Assembly (NCBI RefSeq): GCF_003050705.1 | Contig: NZ_QAOG01000002.1 | Span: forward strand, 706,889 to 770,888 | Reading direction: 5' to 3' | Source of the DNA: Sphingomonas aurantiaca | GTDB lineage: Bacteria; Pseudomonadota; Alphaproteobacteria; Sphingomonadales; Sphingomonadaceae | Length of the DNA stretch: 64,000 nucleotides | In this document: one piece after another, positions 44,863-51,845 of the stretch | Layout of the letters: every line of letters begins with the position of its first letter | How positions within the stretch are numbered: the first letter of the stretch is position 1 | The notes under the pieces: model-generated | Told to the model about the DNA's origin: nothing | Database searches by the model: none | What the model saw: only the letters and a program-made list of their open reading frames with translations | Translations under genes and position numbers: made by a program

Positions 44863-45512
44863 CGCGCGGCGACGGGCAGCGGCGGCGTGGCGGTCGTCGC
44901 CACGATGCCGGGCACGGTCGACGGGGCCTGCGCCGCCGCGATCGCCGGTGCGACGGGGCCCAGGCTCGCGAGATAGGCCTTGCCGTGCATCTCGACGGGC
45001 GTGACCCGCCCGGCATTGTCGGCGAGGACCGCCTTCAGATAGGATCGCGGCTTCTTCATCAGCTTGGGTTGATCGAGCGCGGACAGGCCGACCAGTCGCG
45101 CCGCCTCCTTGACGAAATGCACGCAATTATGGTCGCCGAGCCGATAGACGCTGTCGGGTTTCCCCTCGCTCCACGCGTCGACGAGCTGCAGCACCGCAGT
45201 ATATTGCGCGTCGGTCATCACGACCGAGAACTGCGCGTCGCTGCCCGCGATATAGGTCGGCCGGGCGATGTCCAGCTTCCCCGCGACCGGGCCCATCAGC
45301 AACGCCGGCGAGACCGACTTCGCGGTGAAGCCGAAATTCGCATCGACCGGCGCGCCGCCCGCATCGGGCACGCCGCGCAACGTGAAGAACGCGTGCGGGA
45401 AGCTGTTGCCGAGCTCGTGGCTCCAGAATGTGATCGTCACCGCCGCTTGCGCGGGCAGCGCGTATCCGACGCAAAGGCAGAGCAGGGCGATCAGGCGTAG
45501 GAGCGGTTTCAT
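44859..45512 (-). CDS. Exported hypothetical protein, possible permuted papain-like fold
   Basis: 217 residues, signal peptide LLRLIALLCLCVGYALPAQA. The core has TITFWSHELGNSFPHAFFTLRG, with a His in a beta-strand, followed by VYRLGDHNCVHFVKEAARLVGL, with Cys near the start of a helix (N-C-x-x-F). This His-before-Cys order is what circularly permuted NlpC/P60-like (PPPDE/LRAT-like) enzymes show. A Pro/Ala/Thr-rich tail follows. I do not recognise a named family, and the enzyme idea is inference from two motifs. Convergent overlap of 4 nt with the DUF4893 gene. Confidence 0.65.
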   Translation of the reverse strand: MKPLLRLIALLCLCVGYALPAQAAVTITFWSHELGNSFPHAFFTLRGVPDAGGAPVDANFGFTAKSVSPALLMGPVAGKLDIARPTYIAGSDAQFSVVMTDAQYTAVLQLVDAWSEGKPDSVYRLGDHNCVHFVKEAARLVGLSALDQPKLMKKPRSYLKAVLADNAGRVTPVEMHGKAYLASLGPVAPAIAAAQAPSTVPGIVATTATPPLPVAAR

Positions 45513-45568
45513 GCGCGGATGCTATCGCCGAATCTTCAATCTTGCCAGTAGGATGCGTCTGATTTGGA

Positions 45569-46555
45569 TCAGCTTGGCGTGGTAGTTTTGCCGGCAGCGC
45601 CCGTCGCCGTCGTCACCGGGGCGAGCGTCGCGTTTTCGCGCTTCTCGGGGCGGATATAGATGGACGACAGCGTCGGCACCGCGGCGCGGAGTTCATCCTC
45701 CATCGCCTCGATCATCGTCTCGCCATTGCCCATCGTCACCGCATCGTCGAAATCCGCGCTGATCGCGGCGAAGATGCTGTCGGGCGCGGTATGGATCGTG
45801 CGGACATGGTTGACCGAGATGATCGCCGGATGCGCCGCGACGATCCGGCGGATCGTGGCGATGATCGCGGGATCGGCGCGCTCGCCGATCAGCAAGCCCT
45901 TCGATTCACGCGCGAGCAGCACTGCGACGAGCGCGAGGATCACGCCGATCGCGATCGAGGCGGCGCCGTCGATCCGCGGCTCGTTGAAGGCGTGGCTCGC
46001 CCAGATGCCGACCCCGGCGATCACCAGCCCTGCCAGCGCCGCCGAATCCTCGAACAGCACGATGAAGCCCGCGGGATCCTTCGACCGGTGGATCGCGTCC
46101 CACCAGCCCATGTCGCCCTTGGCCTTCGCAAACTCGCGGACCGCGATCGTCCAGCTGCTGCCCTCGAGCGCGAACGAGATCGCCAGCACGACATAATTGA
46201 TCGTCGGGCTGGTCAGCGGTTCGGGCTCCTGGATATGCCGCCAGCCTTCGAAGATCGAGACGCCCGCGCCGATCGCGAAGATCAGGATCGCAACGACGAA
46301 CGCCCAGAAATACAGCTCGCGGCCATAGCCGAACGGGTGCGCCTCGTCGGCGGGGCGCTTGGCCTTTTTCTGCCCGTAGAGCAGCAGCACCTGGTTGCCG
46401 CTGTCGACCACCGAGTGGAATCCTTCGGTGAGCATCGACGACGATCCGGTCAGCCCGGCGGCGACGAATTTCGCCACGCCGATCCCCAGATTGGCGGCGA
46501 GGGCGCCGTACAGGACGATGTCGTCCTTGATGCGAGCGGTCAGTGTCTTGGCCAT
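45569..46555 (-). CDS. Cation diffusion facilitator (CDF) family transporter
   Basis: 328-residue inner-membrane transporter exporting divalent metals (Zn2+, Fe2+ or similar) in exchange for protons. About six membrane segments: LYGALAANLGIGVAKFVAAGLTGSSSMLTEGFHSVVDSGNQVLLLYG (TM1-2 with the H-x3-D metal site), FGYGRELYFWAFVVAILIFAIGAGVSI, FIVLFEDSAALAGLVIAGVGI (E-D-x3 site in TM5). The cytoplasmic C-terminal ferredoxin-like domain (AAHPAIISVNHVRTIHTAPDSIFAAISADF) follows. H-P-F-G-Y-G-R-E between TM2 and TM3 is typical. It resembles the SLC30A9-like branch. Metal not determinable by eye. Confidence 0.9.
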   Translation of the reverse strand: MAKTLTARIKDDIVLYGALAANLGIGVAKFVAAGLTGSSSMLTEGFHSVVDSGNQVLLLYGQKKAKRPADEAHPFGYGRELYFWAFVVAILIFAIGAGVSIFEGWRHIQEPEPLTSPTINYVVLAISFALEGSSWTIAVREFAKAKGDMGWWDAIHRSKDPAGFIVLFEDSAALAGLVIAGVGIWASHAFNEPRIDGAASIAIGVILALVAVLLARESKGLLIGERADPAIIATIRRIVAAHPAIISVNHVRTIHTAPDSIFAAISADFDDAVTMGNGETMIEAMEDELRAAVPTLSSIYIRPEKRENATLAPVTTATGAAGKTTTPS

Positions 46556-46660
46556 CGCGCCGTCCTACACGAGAGGGCCCGGTTGGAAAGGGGCGGTTTC
46601 GTAACGGGTTGGGGTATGAACGCCTGATGGGAAAATCACGATCGATTACCACCCATCCGT

Positions 46661-46736
46661 CATCCTGACGAAAGTCAGGACCCAGAGCCACAAACGCTGG
46701 CGCTCGTAACCCTGGGTCCTGACTTGCGTCAGGATG
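46661..46736. repeat. Paired inverted repeat, CCTGAC-GAAA-GTCAGG family (second copy)
   Basis: The left arm 46661-46685 is identical to 482-506. The right arm 46712-46736 is its reverse complement with one mismatch (TTGC for TTTC in the loop). The spacer differs in sequence from the copy at 482 but is the same length (26 nt). Confidence 0.87.
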
Positions 46737-46764
46737 ACGGAGGAGCGGGCAGGGCGCCCTGCCG

Positions 46765-46803
46765 GAAAACGAGAAAGCCCGCCGGTGGACGAACCACCGG
46801 CGG
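46765..46803 (-). terminator. Rho-independent terminator of the 54-residue protein gene
   Basis: On the minus strand, CCGCCGGTGG-TTCGT-CCACCGGCGG (10-bp perfect stem, 46779-46803) is followed by GCTTTCTCGTTTT. It starts 35 nt after the small-gene stop. Confidence 0.8.
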
Positions 46804-46837
46804 ACCTCTTTCCTCCCCAGGAAACGGTGTGAAACGG

Positions 46838-47002
46838 TCAGCCAAGCCGGCCGAGGCGGTGGTACAGCGCACTCATCCGCATCAGCCGGGCGTCGTCGAT
46901 CGAGGTCTTGCTGATCATCTCGCCGAGCACTTCCTTCATCAGCGCGAAATCGTTGGTCGAGAAGACGGCGCGGGCGCGGGGTTGTTCGGTGGTCGTCTGC
47001 AT
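46838..47002 (-). CDS. Small conserved-looking protein, 54 residues
   Basis: Translation: MQTTTEQPRARAVFSTNDF, then ALMKEVLGEMISKTSIDDA, then RLMRMSALYHRLGRLG. GGAGG ends 7 nt before the ATG and a strong terminator follows, so this is a complete short transcription unit. It is mostly helical and soluble, with no Cys, Trp or membrane segment. It lies divergent from the ScfR-type regulator gene and may share its control region. I cannot name a family; regulatory or adaptor role possible. Short length makes it easy to overlook. Confidence 0.75.
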   Translation of the reverse strand: MQTTTEQPRARAVFSTNDFALMKEVLGEMISKTSIDDARLMRMSALYHRLGRLG

Positions 47003-47090
47003 GGCTTGCCTCCTTCGATATAGGGCCGGTGGATCGGCAGGGCTCGCGCGGTTGCCTCCAAGGCACCGGCAAGATCACTTTGTCTCTCTC

Positions 47091-47224
47091 TTTACAGTAT
47101 CGGTGTGCCGAGAGAGGCGATGCACGATCAATAGCGGGCGATGCCGCGGGGTTGGAAGGCGGCATCGCACTGCACCAGCGTCGCGATGTCCACCCTCCTT
47201 GTATATCGCGTGTCGAACTGTAAA
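47091..47224. promoter_or_regulatory. Inverted half-sites TTTACAGT ... ACTGTAAA in the divergent promoter region
   Basis: TTTACAGT (47091-47098) and its exact reverse complement ACTGTAAA (47217-47224) flank the region between the small gene and the ScfR-type regulator. The second half-site ends 22 nt before the regulator start. Possible autoregulatory sites; the spacing of 118 nt implies looping or two independent sites. Confidence 0.4.
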
Positions 47225-47246
47225 CATCGTGACAGGAGGCTTTGCG

Positions 47247-48629
47247 ATGGCGGAACGGAAATTGCTGGCGGGGCATGCGATCCGGCGGTTGCGGCGCGGG
47301 GCGGGGCTCACGCAGGCGGCGATGGCCGACCGGCTCGCGATCAGCCCGAGCTATCTCAACCTCGTCGAGCGCAACCAGCGGCCCGTCTCGGCGACGTTGC
47401 TGATCAAGCTGGCGGAAAGCTTCGACTTCGATCCGCGCTCGCTGACCGCGGCCGAACCCGGTGGTGGCGCCGACGCGCTGCGCCGGCGGCTCGCGGACCC
47501 GATGTTCGCCGATCTCGAGATCGACCGCAACGAGGTCGAGGAATGGCTGGCCAGCGCCCCCGGCGGCGCCGCGGCCTTCGCGCGCGTGTTCGACCGGATC
47601 GACGGCGGCGCGGTGGTCGAGGCGGGCGACGATCCGGTGACTCTCGTCCGCCGCGAGATCGAGCGTTGGCGCAACCATTTCGCCGATCTCGACGCGGCGG
47701 CCGAGGCGCTGGCGGACGAGTTGCGGCTGGGCGCGGGCGACCTGTACGGCGCGATCGCCGAGCGGCTGCGCGCCAAGCACGGGCTGACGATCCGGGTCCT
47801 GCCCGCCGACGTGCTGCCCGATATGTTGCGCCGGCTCGATCTGCATGCGCGCCAGTTGCAGCTGAGCGAGATGCTCGACCCCGCCTCGCGAACCTTCGCG
47901 GTCGCGTTCCAGCTCGGGCAGATCGAGGCAAAGGCGGAGATCGACGCGCTGGCGAAAGGCGCGGGCTTCACCGATCGCGCCGCCGAACGGCTGTATCGCC
48001 GCCACCTGCTCGGCTATTTCGCCGCCGCGCTGATGATGCCCTATGCGCGGTTCCTGCGCGGCTGCGAGACGACCGGCTACGACATCGAGCTGCTGCAACG
48101 CCGGTTCGGCGCAGGGTTCGAGCAGGTCGCGCACCGGCTGACGACGCTTCAACGAGTCGGCGCGCGCGGTCTGCCCTTCTTCATGATCCGGATCGACCGC
48201 GCAGGGCAGGCGTCGAAGCGCTATCCCGGCGCGAGCGGCGCCGCGCTGGTCGAGGCGGACGGGCGCTGCCCCTTGTGGCGGCTGCATCACGCGTTCGACC
48301 GGCCCGGCAGCCTGGTGGTCCAGCTCGTCGAACTCGAGGACGGCGCGCGCTGGCTGACGATGGCGCGCACCGTGACGCCGCAGGGCAGCCGCTACGGCGC
48401 GGTCCATGCCGAATTCGCGATCGGCCTGGGCGTCGCGGCGTCGCAGGCGGGCGAACTGGCGGCGGCGAGCGGATTCGATCTGGCGGGGCGGGCGATGCCG
48501 ATCGGCCTTGGCTGTCGCGCCTGTTTCCGCAACGACTGCCCACAGCGCTCGATCGCCCCCGCGGGCCGCGCGCTGCTGATCAACGAACGCGAGCGGCGGA
48601 CATCGGCGCTGACGTTCGCTGGCGACTGA
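47247..48629 (+). CDS. Short-chain acyl-CoA-type transcriptional regulator (ScfR/RamB family)
   Basis: 460 residues. The N-terminal XRE helix-turn-helix (GHAIRRLRRGAGLTQAAMADRLAISPSYLNLVERNQRPVSATLLIKLAESFDFD, residues 10-62) is followed by an IrrE/ImmA-like domain (TDRAAERLYRRHLLGYFAAALMMPYARFL, about residues 240-270) and a DUF2083-type C-terminus. That end contains a Cys cluster C423-x2-C426-x4-C431 in GLGCRACFRNDCPQR, as seen in RamB, MccR and ScfR regulators of acetate/propionate/butyrate metabolism. AGGAGG lies about 8 nt before the ATG at 47247; upstream open frame is ignored. A hydroxybutyrate dehydrogenase gene is 3 kb away, consistent with acyl-CoA metabolism but not proof. Confidence 0.88.
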   Translation: MAERKLLAGHAIRRLRRGAGLTQAAMADRLAISPSYLNLVERNQRPVSATLLIKLAESFDFDPRSLTAAEPGGGADALRRRLADPMFADLEIDRNEVEEWLASAPGGAAAFARVFDRIDGGAVVEAGDDPVTLVRREIERWRNHFADLDAAAEALADELRLGAGDLYGAIAERLRAKHGLTIRVLPADVLPDMLRRLDLHARQLQLSEMLDPASRTFAVAFQLGQIEAKAEIDALAKGAGFTDRAAERLYRRHLLGYFAAALMMPYARFLRGCETTGYDIELLQRRFGAGFEQVAHRLTTLQRVGARGLPFFMIRIDRAGQASKRYPGASGAALVEADGRCPLWRLHHAFDRPGSLVVQLVELEDGARWLTMARTVTPQGSRYGAVHAEFAIGLGVAASQAGELAAASGFDLAGRAMPIGLGCRACFRNDCPQRSIAPAGRALLINERERRTSALTFAGD

Positions 48630-48729
48630 TACCGGGCGGCAGGCCCGTATCGCGCGAAGCATCGGTTGGCGCGGTGCCCCCTTTCCGCTATATCTTCGGC
48701 TCGCGATGCAAAAATGGTAAGCAAAGAAC

Positions 48730-48891
48730 ATGCGCCTGATCAACATAGACTGGACATCGGACTCGGCGATCTTCCTGATCACTATGTTTGCTGTCATCGC
48801 GACGACGCTGATCATGCTCGAAAAGCTGTTTCCCAAGAAGCGAGACAAGCGGCGACGCGCCGCGCGCCACCTGCATGAGATCATCGACTAG
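48730..48891 (+). CDS. Small single-pass membrane protein, 53 residues
   Basis: Translation: MRLINIDWTSDSAIFLITM, FAVIATTLIMLEKLFPKKR, DKRRRAARHLHEIID. One central membrane helix (SAIFLITMFAVIATTLIMLEKLF), then a strongly basic stretch KKRDKRRR, so the C-terminus is predicted cytoplasmic. The ribosome-binding site is weak (AAAGAA). The composition is much less Arg/Ala-biased than random frames in this DNA, which favours a real gene. About 100 nt downstream of the ScfR-type regulator. No family recognised. Confidence 0.6.
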   Translation: MRLINIDWTSDSAIFLITMFAVIATTLIMLEKLFPKKRDKRRRAARHLHEIID

Positions 48892-49058
48892 GCGGGATGG
48901 TCGGCGCGGCCGGCGGTCGGTAGCGACTGCTGGCGGCCGCCGTGGTGCGGCGTGCGTTGACGGGCCCATGGCTTCGCAATAGCCCATAGCGATGATGGTT
49001 GTTTTTCGGCCCGCCTTTGAACGTACGACGCGTCGCTACGCTTTCGCAAGGATAGCGC

Positions 49059-50324
49059 ATGCCGCAGCCTGAGCGGTACGACGTGCTGATCGTCGGTGCG
49101 GGCCATGCCGGCGCGCAGGCGGCGATCGCGTTGCGGCAGCGCGGGTTCGAGGGGACTATCGCGCTGCTCGGCGACGAGGCGTCATTGCCTTATGAGCGCC
49201 CGCCCTTGTCGAAGGAGTATCTGGCGGGGGACAAGCCGTTCGAGCGTATCCTGCTGCGCCCGGCTTCGTTCTGGAGCGATCGCCTGATCACGCTGCTGCC
49301 GGGGTGCGCCGTCGTCGCGGTCGACCCCGCCGCGCATCGTGTGACCACCGCCACAGGCGGCGCCATCGGCTATGGTACGCTGATCTGGGCGACCGGCGGC
49401 GTGCCGCGGCGCCTCTCGTGCATGCCGCCTGCGCTCACCGGCGTACACAGTGTCCGCACGCGCGCCGATGTCGATCGGATGATCGCGGAGATGCCCACGG
49501 TCGATCGGGTCGTCGTGATCGGCGGCGGGTATATCGGGCTCGAGGCGGCGGCCGTGCTCACCAAGCTCGGCAAGCAGGTCACGGTGCTGGAGGCGCAGGA
49601 CCGCGTGCTGTCGCGCGTCACGGGCGAGGCGCTCTCGCGATTCTACGAGGCGGAGCACCGCGCGCACGGCGTCGAGATCCGCACGGGTGTCGCGGTGGCG
49701 GGAGTCGAGGACGCCGCCGGCGCGGTCAGCGGCGTCCGTCTCGGCGATGGCGAGGTCTTGGCGTGCCAGATGGTGATCGTCGGGATCGGCATCGTCCCCG
49801 CGGTCGCGCCGCTGCTGGCGGCCGGCGCGGCGTGCGTCGGTGCCGACAGCGGCGGCGGCGTGCGTGTCGATGATCGGTGTCGCACGACGCTGCCCGACGT
49901 CTTCGCGATCGGCGATTGCGCCGCGCACGCCAATGCGTTTGCGGGCGGGCGCGTGATCCGGCTGGAGTCGGTGCAGAATGCCAACGACCAGGCGACGATC
50001 GTCGCGAAACTGCTCACCGGGACGTCCGAGGCCTATCACGCGGTGCCGTGGTTCTGGTCGAATCAATATGATCTGAAGCTTCAGACCGTCGGGCTATTGT
50101 CGGGATATGACCACGCGGTCGTGCGCGGCGATCCGGACAGCCGCAGCTTCTCGGTCGTGTATCTCAAAGAGGGGCGGGTGATCGCGCTGGACTGCGTCAA
50201 CCGAGTCCGCGATTACGTGCAGGGTCGTGCGCTGGTCGCCGGATCGGTCGCGGTCGCGCCGGCGCTGCTCGCGGATCTGTCGATCGACCTCAAGACGCTC
50301 GGCGGTTCCGCGGTCGAACGCTGA
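49059..50324 (+). CDS. FAD-dependent oxidoreductase, ferredoxin-reductase type
   Basis: 421 residues of the putidaredoxin/rhodocoxin reductase group, which passes electrons from NADH to a [2Fe-2S] ferredoxin, often for P450s or dioxygenases. FAD-binding [25 protein letters not shown] at the N-terminus, [17 protein letters not shown]-binding [37 protein letters not shown] in the middle, FAD ribityl-binding [13 protein letters not shown], and the C-terminal reductase domain [23 protein letters not shown]. All signatures are intact. No ferredoxin, P450 or oxygenase gene lies beside it, so its partner is elsewhere. Confidence 0.92.
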   Translation: MPQPERYDVLIVGAGHAGAQAAIALRQRGFEGTIALLGDEASLPYERPPLSKEYLAGDKPFERILLRPASFWSDRLITLLPGCAVVAVDPAAHRVTTATGGAIGYGTLIWATGGVPRRLSCMPPALTGVHSVRTRADVDRMIAEMPTVDRVVVIGGGYIGLEAAAVLTKLGKQVTVLEAQDRVLSRVTGEALSRFYEAEHRAHGVEIRTGVAVAGVEDAAGAVSGVRLGDGEVLACQMVIVGIGIVPAVAPLLAAGAACVGADSGGGVRVDDRCRTTLPDVFAIGDCAAHANAFAGGRVIRLESVQNANDQATIVAKLLTGTSEAYHAVPWFWSNQYDLKLQTVGLLSGYDHAVVRGDPDSRSFSVVYLKEGRVIALDCVNRVRDYVQGRALVAGSVAVAPALLADLSIDLKTLGGSAVER

Positions 50325-50333
50325 CGTCAGCGT

Positions 50334-51779
50334 TCAGGCCAGCCAGCCCCCCGTGAACCCCGCGCGTTGCAGCCCGCGGCGGATATGCGGGTTGCGCTGC
50401 ATCGTCGACCAGACGAGGCCGGTCCGCCAATTCTCCATCATGACGACGATCGCGCCCTGGTCGATCCCGAGATAATCCGTGTCGACCCAGCCCAGGCGGG
50501 GGTCGATGCTGCCATGCTTCAGCGGCGCCGACGCGGTCGTCAGCGTCGGGTTGAACGAGTCGAGAAAACCGTATTTGCCGTAGATCTGCGCGCCGTACTG
50601 GCTGTGCATCGTCTCGATCGCGCGCCGCGCCAGCTCGGGCTCGAACGCGATCGAGGCGGCCGCGGCGGTCGGCGCCAGCGTGCCGTCGTCGCGGTCGTCC
50701 GGCCCACGCGCGGAATAGCTGAAGAACTCGCGCTTGCGGCCGCCGATATCGGTGGTGAAGTCGCCCGGGCCATCGCAGGCGGTCAGGCCCCAGATGTCGG
50801 GGCCATAGCCCGTCCACCCGCCCGGATTGGCGATCGCATAGGCCCGATGCGCACGCACCGCACGGCGGCTGTTCTCGAAATAATCGATGCCCTTCTTCGC
50901 CATGTAGCGATCGCGGATGCCGCGGAAATCGATCCAGCAATGGCTGTATTGATGGACGAACAGCGGCGCGAAATGGATATGGGGCTCGCCCCATTTGTCG
51001 GTCCACTGCCGGTCGAAGCGATCGGTCCACGCGTCCCAGGTTTCCGCGGGCAACGCATGCGTCGGCGATCCCAGCGCCAAGACGTACAGCAGCAGCGCCT
51101 CGTTATAGATGTTCCAGTCGTGCGGGATGAACCCGCTTTCCGGGTGCCAGCCCATCGACAGGAACGGCGGCCGCGGCATGATCCAGGCCCAGTCGATCGC
51201 CGCATAGAGCTGGTCCGCCAAGGTGCGAATCCGAAGCTCGCCCGGGTGATCCGAATCATACCAGCTCTGCGCGAACAGCACGCCGCCGATCAGCAGCGCG
51301 GTGTCGATCGTCGACAGTTCCGCGCGCGCGAACCGGTGCCCCTTGGTCGTGCCGAGGAAATGGTAGAATAGCCCCTTATAGCCGCTGTCGTCGCGCTTGC
51401 TGTCGCCCTGCGGCGCGGCGGCGAAAAATTCGAGCGTGGCGAGCGTCCGCGTGCGCGCCTCGTCGCGCGTGATCCAGCCATTGACCACGCCGATCGGATA
51501 GGCGGTCAGCGCGAACCCGACCGCGGCGATCGATGCGAAGGACGGCGTCGGCCAGCGATCCGGGGCAAGCCCGGTCGCGGGGTCGGCCGTCTCCCAGAAG
51601 AAGCGGAAGCTGCGCTGGTGAAGATCGGCGAGCAGCGCGGTCGGCAGCGCAGTGCCGCTGCTGGTCCCGGTACTGCCGGTCGGGCCGCCGAGGCGGATGG
51701 GCGAAGGCATGGCACAACCGGCCATGAGTCCCGCCAGGCCCAGCGTCGTGTGGCCCAGCAACTGCCTGCGATCGATCAT
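50334..51779 (-). CDS. Glycoamylase-like lipoprotein (GH144-type, predicted beta-1,2-glucanase)
   Basis: 481 residues. The N-terminus MIDRRQLLGHTTLGLAGLMAGC has a twin-arginine-like pair and a lipobox LMAGC with Cys22, so it is a lipoprotein. The catalytic domain (about residues 45-470) has the glycoamylase-family pattern: LHQRSFRFFWETADPATGLAPDR, IAAVGFALTAYPIGV, KGLFYHFLGTTKGHR, ELSTIDTALLIGGVLFAQSWYD, MGWHPESGFIPHDWNIYNEALLLYVLALGSP, APLFVHQYSHCWIDFRGI. This family contains the GH144 endo-beta-1,2-glucanases. Third gene of a lacI-receptor-hydrolase unit (66 nt after the receptor). Predicted to cut beta-1,2-glucan or cyclic glucans outside or in the periplasm. Confidence 0.85.
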   Translation of the reverse strand: MIDRRQLLGHTTLGLAGLMAGCAMPSPIRLGGPTGSTGTSSGTALPTALLADLHQRSFRFFWETADPATGLAPDRWPTPSFASIAAVGFALTAYPIGVVNGWITRDEARTRTLATLEFFAAAPQGDSKRDDSGYKGLFYHFLGTTKGHRFARAELSTIDTALLIGGVLFAQSWYDSDHPGELRIRTLADQLYAAIDWAWIMPRPPFLSMGWHPESGFIPHDWNIYNEALLLYVLALGSPTHALPAETWDAWTDRFDRQWTDKWGEPHIHFAPLFVHQYSHCWIDFRGIRDRYMAKKGIDYFENSRRAVRAHRAYAIANPGGWTGYGPDIWGLTACDGPGDFTTDIGGRKREFFSYSARGPDDRDDGTLAPTAAAASIAFEPELARRAIETMHSQYGAQIYGKYGFLDSFNPTLTTASAPLKHGSIDPRLGWVDTDYLGIDQGAIVVMMENWRTGLVWSTMQRNPHIRRGLQRAGFTGGWLA

Positions 51780-51845
51780 GACGTCCTTTGGTTACTGATA
51801 CGCGAGAGGACGCGGGACGCAGCCGGGCTGCGTCCCGCAAGCATG

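Noticed and set aside
46908..47246. Longer N-terminus for the ScfR-type regulator
   Set aside because: Would run through the divergent small gene and has no helix-turn-helix content; AGGAGG sits directly before ATG 47247.
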